A stretch of 64,000 bases of DNA from Bacteroidales bacterium (GTDB lineage: Bacteria > Bacteroidota > Bacteroidia > Bacteroidales > UBA932), in the NCBI GenBank assembly GCA_017561265.1, contig JAFZDJ010000017.1, forward strand, positions 32,946 through 96,945. The letters run 5' to 3'. The notes under the pieces were generated by a model. The model was not told the origin of the DNA. It did not search any database and was given only the letters and a program-made list of their open reading frames with translations. The stretch's first letter is position 1, and every line of letters begins with the position of its first letter. Of the stretch, positions 1 to 9,412 are shown piece after piece. Made by a program: the position numbers and the translations under genes.

Positions 1-1340
1 TGGTTCGCGATCTTTATTACTGGGCCGCAAATGACGAACAGACAACATTCCGCTTCATCGGACAGCTTCCTGATGAATTTGTGGAGCATTATAATGAATA
101 CGGTGATACCGAGCCGAAATACAAGTTCATGGTATTTGCTAATTGCGGCGTGGAGATTTCTGATGACAAACTGACATATAGTTGCACTCAGCTTGACGTA
201 ACAAAGACAGATTCATCCATTCCGATGTGGGGAGTCACTGTTGCCGACATGTCGCCTCTTCTTACAAGCGACAATCTGGATCTTGGTACTATTTCGCTTC
301 TGCGCGCGGCCGCCAAGATTGAGGTGAAACTTAGCAATGCGCTTAAGACGGCTGGTACGAAAATAACTTCTGCCACTCTTAAATATTACAATCAGACAGG
401 CCACTGTCTTCCTTTCGGCTGGGAGTCTGCAAGTTCGACAAGCAGTCTTGATCAGGAAAATTGCATTAATGTCTATCGTCATGCTGCATTGAATCTGCCG
501 CTGATCAAGGATGAGGTAAGCGGAAACTACTACATTTATGTGACCGAGTATGACAACATCAATTATCCGGAAGAAAGGAACAAGATAAGTCTTGAGTTCA
601 ACATAGGAGGACAGATTAAATATTTCGAGGATGCCATATCCTTCTGCGAGTACGATGATGGCGAAATTGTGGAAGACAGCCACTACAATATCGTACGAAA
701 CCATATCTACGAATTTGAGATTCTCAGCATTGCTGGTTCAAACCTCATGCTTGAATATGAAGTTGCGGACTGGATCTCGGAAGATTGGGATGGAAATGGA
801 AAGGAGTATGAAGAGCATGACCTTTCTTATCCTACCTACCATAACCCGGTTGTTCCATACGAGTATCTGACTATGAGCGCAGATGATCAGGCAAGCTATA
901 TCATACCGGATAAGCCGGAGATGTATTATAGTAATGGAAATGAAGAAGCAGGAGGTTTCCATTGCTACTTCCAGATCCTGGCTCCATCATCAGTATCATG
1001 GAAGCCTGTATTCATGGGATCAAAGGAGAATTATCGTATTCGTGTCTACGAAGTGAATAAGAATCTTGACCAATCGCCTCTTCCGGCATACGACACAGGT
1101 TTGTCAGAGCAGGAAGATCTGAGCCCGTGCGATCCTGGTGAATGGTTTCATATCGTTGTTTTCCCTCTGAGCAACGATGGTGCTGACAATACGGTGATTG
1201 AATTCGGTATTTCATATTATCAGAACTGGACAGACCAGTATATCAACCTTTATGTAAATGGTGAATACGGTAATATAAGATGGCCGGGCAGTGGTGACAA
1301 CCCGAAGATTATAAACATCGAACACATCTCTGCGAAGTGA
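1..1340 (+). CDS. Fimbrillin-like surface protein, 5' end cut by window edge
   Basis: The reading frame beginning at base 3 is open from the left edge to the stop at 1338-1340, so the gene starts outside the window and the GTG at 81 is not a convincing start. The visible part carries two hallmarks of the FimA/Mfa fimbrillin superfamily of Bacteroidales: an AAAKIEV strand near base 305, and a NHIYEFEI strand near base 700 followed by a long beta-rich tail with a VADW motif. Such proteins are exported as lipoproteins and assembled as pilus subunits or tip components; the signal peptide would lie upstream of the window. The next gene follows after 22 bp on the same strand, and two further genes continue the series, so this is one fimbrial operon. 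Whether it is a stalk, anchor or tip protein cannot be told from this fragment. Confidence 0.75.
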   Translation, partial: VRDLYYWAANDEQTTFRFIGQLPDEFVEHYNEYGDTEPKYKFMVFANCGVEISDDKLTYSCTQLDVTKTDSSIPMWGVTVADMSPLLTSDNLDLGTISLLRAAAKIEVKLSNALKTAGTKITSATLKYYNQTGHCLPFGWESASSTSSLDQENCINVYRHAALNLPLIKDEVSGNYYIYVTEYDNINYPEERNKISLEFNIGGQIKYFEDAISFCEYDDGEIVEDSHYNIVRNHIYEFEILSIAGSNLMLEYEVADWISEDWDGNGKEYEEHDLSYPTYHNPVVPYEYLTMSADDQASYIIPDKPEMYYSNGNEEAGGFHCYFQILAPSSVSWKPVFMGSKENYRIRVYEVNKNLDQSPLPAYDTGLSEQEDLSPCDPGEWFHIVVFPLSNDGADNTVIEFGISYYQNWTDQYINLYVNGEYGNIRWPGSGDNPKIINIEHISAK

Positions 1341-1362
1341 TCAAGGATGCATGTAAAAAGAT

Positions 1363-3750
1363 ATGAAAGATAGGATACTACATATGATTGCCTTTATCTT
1401 GATGCTGCTCTTGGCAGTGTCATGTATCGGTGTAATCGATGATGAGATGCCGGGAGAGGAAGACAAGTACATTACACTTGACTTCATGGTTCCGGGAGTG
1501 ATGACCCGTACAGAAATAGCAGATAACGAATATGAGTCCTTCATGAGTCATATTGATGTGATCATATACGAGCATTCGGCAGGAATCTATTCTCCGTTCC
1601 ATCATGAAAGAATCGATGTTTCCGGTTCACCTGACGGAAAGGCAACCATATCGAAGACAAAGCGTGACTTTGCTGAAAATGGAGAGTATCGCTTTTATGT
1701 CATTGCAAACAGTACGCTCGAAGCTTCTGCATACTATGACAACAATGGCAACCTGCTCCCGCATGATGTTTTCAGAAAGTTGGACCAGACAGACGAGTAC
1801 ATCCATCTTTCCGGTATCGAATTCGGAGTACCCGGTTCCATCTATCCTCTGATGTTCCTGATGGATGGAATTGCATATATGGGAGTTGCGGAACCGGCAA
1901 CAGCCGGCAATATTGTCATCAACGACCCGGAAACCGGTGATGATGTGACCATAAAGGTTACTTTGCGTCGTGCGGCAGCAAAGGTGCAGATAAGCATAAG
2001 TCCTAGTGATGATGTGAAATTTACAAAGGAACTTATGGCGCTGTCGAACGGATATATGGTCCGCAATATGCCGGTAAGGACCACTCTTTCTGCCGAAGGT
2101 GGCTATCCTCTTAATGATGCAGGTGCGAATCCGTACTGGAAGTCATCCAGCATCTCACAAAGTCCATATATGGAGATGATTCCTGTTACCGATGGGGCAG
2201 GAAACATCGTGAACTATAAGATCCGGCTTACTCTTTATTGTTACTCCCATACATGGCAGAAGGAGGAGGCCTTTGGCAGAGGTACTTCCGTGGTGATGAT
2301 GCTGCCTCTGATATATAAGGAGACAGAATATGTGAATAACTATTACCAGATTTCCTTCAGCAAGAAGGAAGGTAATGGAGATGAGTCCTACCACCTCATA
2401 AAGCGCAATACCTATTATGATCTGCGAATTAATCTCAATGCTCCTGGTGCAGAGGATTTCAATGAACCTGAAGAGATTAAGGACATCACATATTTCACAG
2501 CACCTTGGGAGAAGATCGATCTGGACATATCCGGAGAAAATACAGTCAAGTATCTGAAGGTGAACAAGGAAAAGATATACATGTACAATATCAGCGATGA
2601 CAATACATCGTTGTACTTCTCATCATCGTCGCCTGTGATTGTCGAGCTTGTTCCTAACAGCGCATATTATTACAATAAATATAATCAGAAGACTACTCTC
2701 AGGAACAATCAGGTCGATATATCTGCTTCCACAGAGGATGGATCTGTATCGGGAAACATTTCAGTTCATAGTGACGTACCTACAAATAATACAATCCGCT
2801 ACTTCCAGCTTAAGGTCACTAATGAGGAAGGCTTGACTGAAATCGTGGATGTGGAACAGTATCCTCTTATCTATATCACCAACAATCTGCCGTGGTATTC
2901 ATATAGGGACGATTATTATTATCGTACGACAGGAGGACATAAATGGACTGGAAATACCACCTCAGCAACAGCTGACGGAGATCAGCCCACAACATACAGA
3001 TACGATGGTGACCATGTCGTGAGCATCTATACTATAGATAATGTTGATGTCAATACTAAGACTGTCAGATATACATACTCCAGCGCTACGCCAGACCGCA
3101 ACAACGGTGGTACAGGCTGGACTGTGTCGAAAGTCAGGGGAAACAAGGTGAATAATAGTGAAAATTATACAATCAACTACTATTCTTTCTCGTATAGAAG
3201 CCGTAAATGGTCGAAGAACGAAACCAAATGTGAAGACCACAATGTAAGAAACTATCATGTACGTATGATGGCCTCATCGGGAGAATATACTCTTGGTCGT
3301 CCTGAATTGGATTCATATGGATATACTTCAGGTGATGCAGAGAACTCGAAGCTTGTATCACCATCCTTCGTGATCGCTTCGCGTCTCGGAGCCGTGCTGT
3401 CATCATACAGCGGATTGTCGGGAATGTCCAATGACAAGAAACTGATTGCTTTCGCCGACCATTGCAAGAACTACGTAGAAGTGGATGATGTGAATGATGA
3501 CAAGAAAGATCCTGTTAAAGTATATGATAACTGGAGGTTGCCTACTGAGGCTGAACTGAAGATCATCATGGACATACAGGGTACGAGCGGGCAGAACGCC
3601 GATGCGATCGACTATCTGCTCAATGGTGCTTACTATATGAGCGCAAGCGGCCCTGTCTACAACATCAAGAATAGCGACGGAACGAAGGAGCTAGATAATC
3701 CTATGGATGCTACGGATGTGGCTATCCGATGTGTGAGAGATGCATATTAA
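1363..3750 (+). CDS. Fimbrillin-family lipoprotein with C-terminal DUF1566-like module
   Basis: A 795-residue exported protein. Residues 1-21 form a lipoprotein signal with a short basic start, a hydrophobic run and a cysteine in AVSC. Fimbrillin-type strands follow: DVIIYEH near residue 62, RRAAAKVQI near residue 203 and NTYYDLRINLNAPG near residue 348. The last 130 residues contain NWRLPTEAELKII and end in AIRCVRDAY, the pattern of DUF1566/Lcl-type modules found at the tips of Bacteroidales fimbriae. A long middle section is rich in Tyr, Thr and Asn, as is common in adhesins. It sits between two other fimbrillin-like genes with short gaps (22 and 11 bp), implying co-transcription. By inference it is a minor or tip subunit anchored to the outer membrane. 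The family call is firm; the exact role is not. Confidence 0.75.
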   Translation: MKDRILHMIAFILMLLLAVSCIGVIDDEMPGEEDKYITLDFMVPGVMTRTEIADNEYESFMSHIDVIIYEHSAGIYSPFHHERIDVSGSPDGKATISKTKRDFAENGEYRFYVIANSTLEASAYYDNNGNLLPHDVFRKLDQTDEYIHLSGIEFGVPGSIYPLMFLMDGIAYMGVAEPATAGNIVINDPETGDDVTIKVTLRRAAAKVQISISPSDDVKFTKELMALSNGYMVRNMPVRTTLSAEGGYPLNDAGANPYWKSSSISQSPYMEMIPVTDGAGNIVNYKIRLTLYCYSHTWQKEEAFGRGTSVVMMLPLIYKETEYVNNYYQISFSKKEGNGDESYHLIKRNTYYDLRINLNAPGAEDFNEPEEIKDITYFTAPWEKIDLDISGENTVKYLKVNKEKIYMYNISDDNTSLYFSSSSPVIVELVPNSAYYYNKYNQKTTLRNNQVDISASTEDGSVSGNISVHSDVPTNNTIRYFQLKVTNEEGLTEIVDVEQYPLIYITNNLPWYSYRDDYYYRTTGGHKWTGNTTSATADGDQPTTYRYDGDHVVSIYTIDNVDVNTKTVRYTYSSATPDRNNGGTGWTVSKVRGNKVNNSENYTINYYSFSYRSRKWSKNETKCEDHNVRNYHVRMMASSGEYTLGRPELDSYGYTSGDAENSKLVSPSFVIASRLGAVLSSYSGLSGMSNDKKLIAFADHCKNYVEVDDVNDDKKDPVKVYDNWRLPTEAELKIIMDIQGTSGQNADAIDYLLNGAYYMSASGPVYNIKNSDGTKELDNPMDATDVAIRCVRDAY

Positions 3751-3761
3751 CAGAAAGATTC

Positions 3762-6700
3762 ATGAAACAAATCAAATATATATTCATATTGCTTCTGACA
3801 TTCTTCTGCTCTTGCGTGCAGGAGGATCTTTCAGTACCGCAGGACGATGTACCTGAGGGATATACTCGAATCAGTTTCAGAGCAAACATATCTTCACCGA
3901 CAGTCGTTGACACTCGTGCCGTCGACCCGGACGGATTGGATGTGAACAACATGACTCTCTTCTGTTTCAATGAGTTCGGTCTTTACATCAGTTCGGAGGA
4001 AGCCAAGCTGGTTCCTGACAGCCAGAAACAGGACGGTGTTTCAGAAAGCGGAGAATACACAGCTGTCGTGCCTAGTCATACACATATCATACATTTCCTG
4101 GCTAATCACAGCCGTGGACTTTATGACGAGTCCGATTTCCCGGGACAGACGGAAAGCATGGTTGTGGCCAACATGGAAGGAGGTTCGGGAATGCTTGTCT
4201 ACTGGTCACGTTTCGTGATGGATCCGGATAACGACAAGCCTATAAATGAACAGCTGAGCGATCTGGAATACACGATACACGGGACCAATTATAAAGGCAT
4301 CAAGCTTATCCGTAATCAGGCCAAGGTTTCGATTGAAGACTGGGGCCATGATCCTTCAACCTATCCGAAGTTCATTGTCACAGGATTCCGTACTGTCAAT
4401 ATCCCTGCATTCGGAACCGTTGCTCCACATCATCCTAACCTCAAGTTCGATCTGGTTGAAAATTGGGAGGAGACTGATGAATTCGTTACTCTGCCTGACA
4501 ATCAGGCATTGATGTCAGATATCTCCGACATCAACACCAAGTCCGCCGATTATATATTTGAGAGCGAAAATTCAGGAGACAAGCTCATAAGCGTGATCAT
4601 CAAAGGTCATGCTCCTGGCAAGACAGAGGCTGATGACAAATACTATCGCATCGTCATGCAGAACAGTGATGGAAGCAACTTTATGATAAGAAGAAACCAT
4701 CACTACAACATCAGGATTACAGGTATGCTCACCTATGGTCAGGATACTTTTGAAAAGGCGCTCACCGCACCTGCATCAAATAATGCATGGATATCCATTG
4801 ACGAATGGGTCAACGAGATATCTGATGGTGTGGAAACACTTTGGGTCGAGCAGACCAGCTATGTGTTGAGCAGTGACATATATGCCGGAACAGACTGGTC
4901 TTTCTCATATAGATATACCAAGAATGGCGTCGGCCACAGTACTGCTCCTGAAATCTCGTGGATTGATAATAATGTAGCCTATAACAATATCACAAACAAC
5001 TACAATCATTCTACAGGAGAAGGTACGGTCACGCTGCGTCTGTATCCGATGTATGATAAAAATGAACAGCAGGCAGGTTCACTACTGATCAAACATGGCA
5101 AGCTTCAAAGAAAGATCAACATATACATCATACGTACACAGCATTTCACTCCGTCGTGGATATCTTCTCAGGTATATGGTGTGGCGGAGGAGAATGTCAC
5201 ACTGATGTTCACGATCCCGGAGACATGCCCGGATGCGCTGTTCCCGTTCACTATACTTGTTTCTGCAAACCATCTGGATGTGCGCTCCGAATCCGGACAG
5301 CAGCTCCCTGTGTACATCAAGGGTGAAGAGGGATATTTCGGGGTTGATTGGGAAGGTATCAACTACAAGTATGCCTATACCGTAACTGAACCGGGAAAGC
5401 ATCGTCTTCATATGCGCTCGATTCTCAAGCATGAAGATTCCGATATGGAAAGCGTACATCTTGAAGCAGAGTTTTTCGAGACTATCACGAAAAATGTCAT
5501 ATTCAGCGGACAAGGCAATGCTCATCATCGCATATTTGTGGATAATCTTCATCATTATGAGTCGTTATATGCTCAGGATGAGGATCTCTATTACATGCTT
5601 GTTCCACAAAAGAAGGCATCGCCACTAGTCTTTACCATTAAACTGGAAGAGAGACAGGACGACAATTCATATCTCTCATTCAATCATGCAGCAGATCCTG
5701 GCTCAGACCAGTGGCACAGGAACGGCAAGGATGAGTTTCTTGTATATACCAAGTATCTGAGCTTCTACGATGACTATTTCGCAGGTAACTCGGATCAATA
5801 TGAAGAGATCAAGAATCTTGCATGGGAAGGTGAAGTGACAATGATCAATGAAGATTCATGGAGTTCCAATGGTCGAGTGATGGCTTTCAGAACATATGGC
5901 TATGAAGAAACTGACGGATATAAATATGGACTTCAGAGTGATGGTTCCTACAATATCTATATGCTGACCAACAGTTCTTATAATAAGGACGTGGTCCGCG
6001 TATCTTCTAATAATGCTTTGAGTCCTCATGTATTTGAAAAAGACCGAAACGGTGACGAGTATAATGGAAATTATGATGGTAATGAGTACCGTTCCGTTAT
6101 CTTTGACATTGCCCATTACAGACCTTTCCGCTTTGCTGCGCAGGTCCAGGTTTCGGATGGAACGGCGGGAAGCGAGACAGTTACCATACCAGAGGATGAT
6201 CAGCTTCTCAGCAATGAGGTACACGGTTCACAGGAAGAAAATGTTGATGATATCGAGTTGAGTTACAAGCCCGGACAGAAGATCGATATTCTCTTCGACA
6301 TTACAAGCTTCAAAGGATCGGACGGACGTTCAGTCCATCCTTTCGGAGGTTATTTCGGAACGGAGTTCGAAGTTTACGTAGATGCTCCTATGCTTGAGAT
6401 AGACTATGACCGCATCGATCCGCAGTGGCTTGCATCCAATAATGCCCAACTCAAAGTAGACAAGCTTCGCAAGCATCCTGACATTCCGGGACGATTCATA
6501 TACACGGTTGAGCAGGAACGTGCGGATGAGGCCGTTTTCGGATATGCCGAAGCACATAACAAAGATGTTTCAACATCTGGTTATGACAGGTTTGGACGAA
6601 TTGAGACAGGTATAACTGTGAGTCAGGAAGGTGAACGTAAGAGTCTTCCATTCAAGAAGACATCGATAACTGCAGGTGGCGATATCGTTATAAGTTCTCA

Positions 6701-7076
6701 AACAGAAAATGTGGTTTTCTGGGAGAAACGGTTTTCAGTGGACACAAAGCATATCACCGGAAATATAGTATATGAAAAGAATGGTAACCGATATCCTTTG
6801 CCAAAGGATGCATTCGTAGCTTTTGTACGCTTGCTTACTGGTGCGCGTATCGGTGTGGTATCAATTCATGAAGAAGGCGTGTTTGAGCTGAACCTTCGAG
6901 AGGAGTATCAGTTTGCATGGGAAGATGACAGTATTGACTTCTATTACACTGATGAGGAAGGAAAAGTCTACAACTTCAACTACATGGTAGATGGAGTAGA
7001 AAAAGCTGTAGACCTTAGTCTTCTTTACACTCTCGCAAAGTCCGGTGAACCTATTGTCCTTACCGAGGAACAGTAG
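3762..7076 (+). CDS. DUF4906-type fimbrial tip lipoprotein
   Basis: Start taken at 3762 (MKQIKYIF...) rather than the in-frame ATG at 3729. The later start follows the upstream stop by 11 bp and begins directly with a lipoprotein signal peptide (hydrophobic run, cysteine in FFCSC); the earlier ATG would overlap the upstream gene and add a non-signal leader. The product is 1104 residues. Its N-terminal 350 residues resemble Mfa/FimB-like proteins (TRISFRA, then a TRAVDPDG..VNNMTLFCF segment, and a NHHYNIRITG strand), the organisation usual in DUF4906 fimbrial tip or accessory proteins. The remainder is beta-rich and not recognised. It is the last gene of the fimbrial series and ends 1 bp before the convergent stop of the next operon. 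It is probably a surface-exposed tip adhesin. Confidence 0.7.
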   Translation: MKQIKYIFILLLTFFCSCVQEDLSVPQDDVPEGYTRISFRANISSPTVVDTRAVDPDGLDVNNMTLFCFNEFGLYISSEEAKLVPDSQKQDGVSESGEYTAVVPSHTHIIHFLANHSRGLYDESDFPGQTESMVVANMEGGSGMLVYWSRFVMDPDNDKPINEQLSDLEYTIHGTNYKGIKLIRNQAKVSIEDWGHDPSTYPKFIVTGFRTVNIPAFGTVAPHHPNLKFDLVENWEETDEFVTLPDNQALMSDISDINTKSADYIFESENSGDKLISVIIKGHAPGKTEADDKYYRIVMQNSDGSNFMIRRNHHYNIRITGMLTYGQDTFEKALTAPASNNAWISIDEWVNEISDGVETLWVEQTSYVLSSDIYAGTDWSFSYRYTKNGVGHSTAPEISWIDNNVAYNNITNNYNHSTGEGTVTLRLYPMYDKNEQQAGSLLIKHGKLQRKINIYIIRTQHFTPSWISSQVYGVAEENVTLMFTIPETCPDALFPFTILVSANHLDVRSESGQQLPVYIKGEEGYFGVDWEGINYKYAYTVTEPGKHRLHMRSILKHEDSDMESVHLEAEFFETITKNVIFSGQGNAHHRIFVDNLHHYESLYAQDEDLYYMLVPQKKASPLVFTIKLEERQDDNSYLSFNHAADPGSDQWHRNGKDEFLVYTKYLSFYDDYFAGNSDQYEEIKNLAWEGEVTMINEDSWSSNGRVMAFRTYGYEETDGYKYGLQSDGSYNIYMLTNSSYNKDVVRVSSNNALSPHVFEKDRNGDEYNGNYDGNEYRSVIFDIAHYRPFRFAAQVQVSDGTAGSETVTIPEDDQLLSNEVHGSQEENVDDIELSYKPGQKIDILFDITSFKGSDGRSVHPFGGYFGTEFEVYVDAPMLEIDYDRIDPQWLASNNAQLKVDKLRKHPDIPGRFIYTVEQERADEAVFGYAEAHNKDVSTSGYDRFGRIETGITVSQEGERKSLPFKKTSITAGGDIVISSQTENVVFWEKRFSVDTKHITGNIVYEKNGNRYPLPKDAFVAFVRLLTGARIGVVSIHEEGVFELNLREEYQFAWEDDSIDFYYTDEEGKVYNFNYMVDGVEKAVDLSLLYTLAKSGEPIVLTEEQ

Positions 7077-7077
7077 C

Positions 7078-7488
7078 CTACATCAGCTTCTTTTCCAGGG
7101 TAAGTACATTCTTGCCTTCGATTCTTTCATATTTGACCTCATTCATGATCTGACGGATGAGGAATATTCCAAGTCCTCCTATCTGGCGGTCATCTGCTGA
7201 AAGTGTTACATCTGCCTCAGGAGCTGCTGTAGGGTCGAATTCCTTGCCGGTATCCGTAAGTACGAGTATGATCGATCCTTCATGCATTCTTGCTGAAAGA
7301 TAGATAGATTCGTGCTCTTCCTTAGGATAGGCATAGTTGATTATGTTCACTACAGCCTCTTCGAGCACAAGATTGAGATTGAAGACGATATCCGGAGACA
7401 ATGAGAAATCGTTTCCTAATTCTTCGATGAATTCATATAGTCTGCTTATCTCTGATATGTCGTTTGCAAGTATTATTGACTTTTCCAT
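7078..7488 (-). CDS. RsbW/SpoIIAB-type GHKL ATPase (anti-sigma-like switch protein)
   Basis: A 136-residue soluble protein with the compact GHKL ATP-binding fold of anti-sigma kinases. The N box is seen as E44..N48 in VLEEAVVNII, the G1 box as DTG at 79-81, and a glycine-rich GGLG at 104-107 before the last helix. The length matches the RsbW family. In partner switching such a protein binds and phosphorylates a STAS antagonist and holds or releases an output protein; the usual output, a sigma factor, is not encoded in this window. It is the last gene of the minus-strand operon, 4 bp after the RsbU-type phosphatase gene, and its stop lies 1 bp from the convergent fimbrial gene. It may act on the two STAS domains encoded in the same operon. 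Confidence 0.85.
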   Translation of the reverse strand: MEKSIILANDISEISRLYEFIEELGNDFSLSPDIVFNLNLVLEEAVVNIINYAYPKEEHESIYLSARMHEGSIILVLTDTGKEFDPTAAPEADVTLSADDRQIGGLGIFLIRQIMNEVKYERIEGKNVLTLEKKLM

Positions 7489-7492
7489 ATAA

Positions 7493-9412
7493 CTAACTGA
7501 TTTTAATACACATTACGGTAATATCATCACTTTGATTTGCTCCGTCGGCATGCCGCTCGATCTCTGCAAATGTCATTTCAACGATTTCCTTCGGGGCAAT
7601 ATCAGCATTCGCCTTCAGTAACGAAACAAGTCTTTCATCACTGAACTGTTCCTTTTCATTGTTTTCCGCTTCATTGACTCCATCAGTGAACAGGTAAAGC
7701 TTGGTGCCTTTATCAATCTTTGTTTCCTGTCCTTGATAAGGGAAACCGGAGAACAGGCCCAACGGAAGGTTCGGTATGACTTCCATAGCAGAAACATTGC
7801 CATTCTTATCTATGATCAATGGAGCATTGTGTCCTGCATTGCAATATGCAAGCTCACAGGTCTTGAGATCAAGGATACCAAGGAATGCCGTACAGAACAT
7901 ATTGGACTCATTACCATCCGAAAGTGAGTCGTTGAGCGATGTGAGGATATCTTCAGGCTTGTCATGATATGATGCGACAGACCTGAACAGACGACATGTG
8001 ACAGCCATCACCAATGATGCCGGGATACCTTTACCTGACACATCTCCTACCATGAAATACAGCTTTTCATTTTCTATGAAGAAGTCATAAAGGTCTCCAC
8101 CGACCTCCTTGGCCGGGACGATCTTGGCTGCAAGCGCGATATCATCTCGCTCCGGGAATGCCGGGAAGGATTTAGGCAGCATACCCATCTGTATGGCCTG
8201 TGCTATTCGCAGCTCACTCTCTATCCTTTCCTTGTTTGCAGTAGTATACTTCAATTCATCAATATACTGCACGAGCGACTTCTGGAGGTATTCGAATGAG
8301 TCATGGAGATCCTTGAGCTCATCCTGCGACCGGATCTCAGGAAGTTCGGCTTCAAATTCTCCATGAGCGATCTTTTTGGCGACATCAGAAAAGTCTTCCA
8401 CAGGTGCAACAACCTTACGGATACCATGATAACTGAGATACATCATCAGAAGAAGCATGAACAAGCCAAGAATGATCAGGAAACCTCTGAGTTTCTTTAC
8501 TCCAAGATAGAGTTCGCTTCTCGGGCATACGATCGCAACAGACCAGCATGTGGTCTCGACAGGGGAGTAGAAAACAAAGTATTTTCCTCCCTTCATGTCT
8601 CTTAGAACCTGGCCGGCTCTGCAATTCACCATGTCATCCTGCATCTTCTTCAATGATTCGTCATCATCACCATAAGTCGATGAATAGATGGTCTCATTGA
8701 GTATAAGATTATGGTCCGGATGGACTATGAATGATGCATTTCTGCTGACCATGAGGTTGTATGATCTTTCGAAGGCCTGGATACCTCCGACAAGTTCTGT
8801 CAGCCACTCGAGAGAAAGGTCTGCTGTAATTATCGCATACATGTGACCATACTCATCATACAACGGTTTGGAATACGTGGTCATCATCATCTCACCACCG
8901 CCATCGTCATAATACGGCTCGCTCCAGTATGCTTCATTCAGAAGCTTCGGGATCTGATACCAATCCATGTAATGGTAGTCGTATGATTCATTTCCCAGCT
9001 GCTTGGATCTTATTTCACCTTTTTCATCCCTGTAGGAGTACGGCGAAAAATAACGACCTTCCGATGTATAATAATGTGGTTCGAATGCTATGGCAGCTCC
9101 GCAGATGAACTCATTGTTCTGAAGCAGTCTCTCAGTTATCGAGTACATGAAATCAGGAGAACTGAGACGATATGGCACCAGCCATGCTGTGTTCTCAACA
9201 GCTATCTCGACGGCATTGAGTACAGCATCAATCTGATGTATTGTGTTGGACAGTTCGCTATGAGCATGCTTGGCCGCTTCTTCCCGGACTTTGTTGGCAG
9301 CCATCCTGATAAAGACAGTACATGTCAATGTAAAAATGATTGCCGATACAATGACCACACCTGATGTCAGCCTTCCGGAGAGGGAATTTTTGAATTTTCT
9401 TCGATTCTTCAT
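7493..9412 (-). CDS. Membrane RsbU-type PP2C serine phosphatase with Cache-like sensor and HAMP
   Basis: A 639-residue membrane sensor. A transmembrane helix at about 17-36 is followed by a periplasmic sensor of about 265 residues with a Cache/PDC pattern (WSEPYYDDGGG near 163, then a MTTYSKPL...YAIITADLSLEWL region). A second helix lies at about 310-328, HAMP at about 330-385 and a coiled linker to about 410. The SpoIIE/PP2C phosphatase domain spans about 425-639, with GGDLYDFF at 438, GDVSGKGIPASL at 456, YCNAGHN, TDGVNEAEN and a final SDDITVM. The metal-binding aspartates appear present, so it should be active. In partner switching this enzyme dephosphorylates a STAS protein. Its ATG overlaps the stop of the NMT1-like gene by one base (TAATG), so the two are translationally coupled and probably work as a ligand-binding and sensor pair. 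Confidence 0.88.
   Translation of the reverse strand: MKNRRKFKNSLSGRLTSGVVIVSAIIFTLTCTVFIRMAANKVREEAAKHAHSELSNTIHQIDAVLNAVEIAVENTAWLVPYRLSSPDFMYSITERLLQNNEFICGAAIAFEPHYYTSEGRYFSPYSYRDEKGEIRSKQLGNESYDYHYMDWYQIPKLLNEAYWSEPYYDDGGGEMMMTTYSKPLYDEYGHMYAIITADLSLEWLTELVGGIQAFERSYNLMVSRNASFIVHPDHNLILNETIYSSTYGDDDESLKKMQDDMVNCRAGQVLRDMKGGKYFVFYSPVETTCWSVAIVCPRSELYLGVKKLRGFLIILGLFMLLLMMYLSYHGIRKVVAPVEDFSDVAKKIAHGEFEAELPEIRSQDELKDLHDSFEYLQKSLVQYIDELKYTTANKERIESELRIAQAIQMGMLPKSFPAFPERDDIALAAKIVPAKEVGGDLYDFFIENEKLYFMVGDVSGKGIPASLVMAVTCRLFRSVASYHDKPEDILTSLNDSLSDGNESNMFCTAFLGILDLKTCELAYCNAGHNAPLIIDKNGNVSAMEVIPNLPLGLFSGFPYQGQETKIDKGTKLYLFTDGVNEAENNEKEQFSDERLVSLLKANADIAPKEIVEMTFAEIERHADGANQSDDITVMCIKIS

Noticed and set aside
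213..704. A 163-codon open frame on the minus strand
   Set aside because: It lies within the fimbrillin gene and looks like a shadow of its codons.
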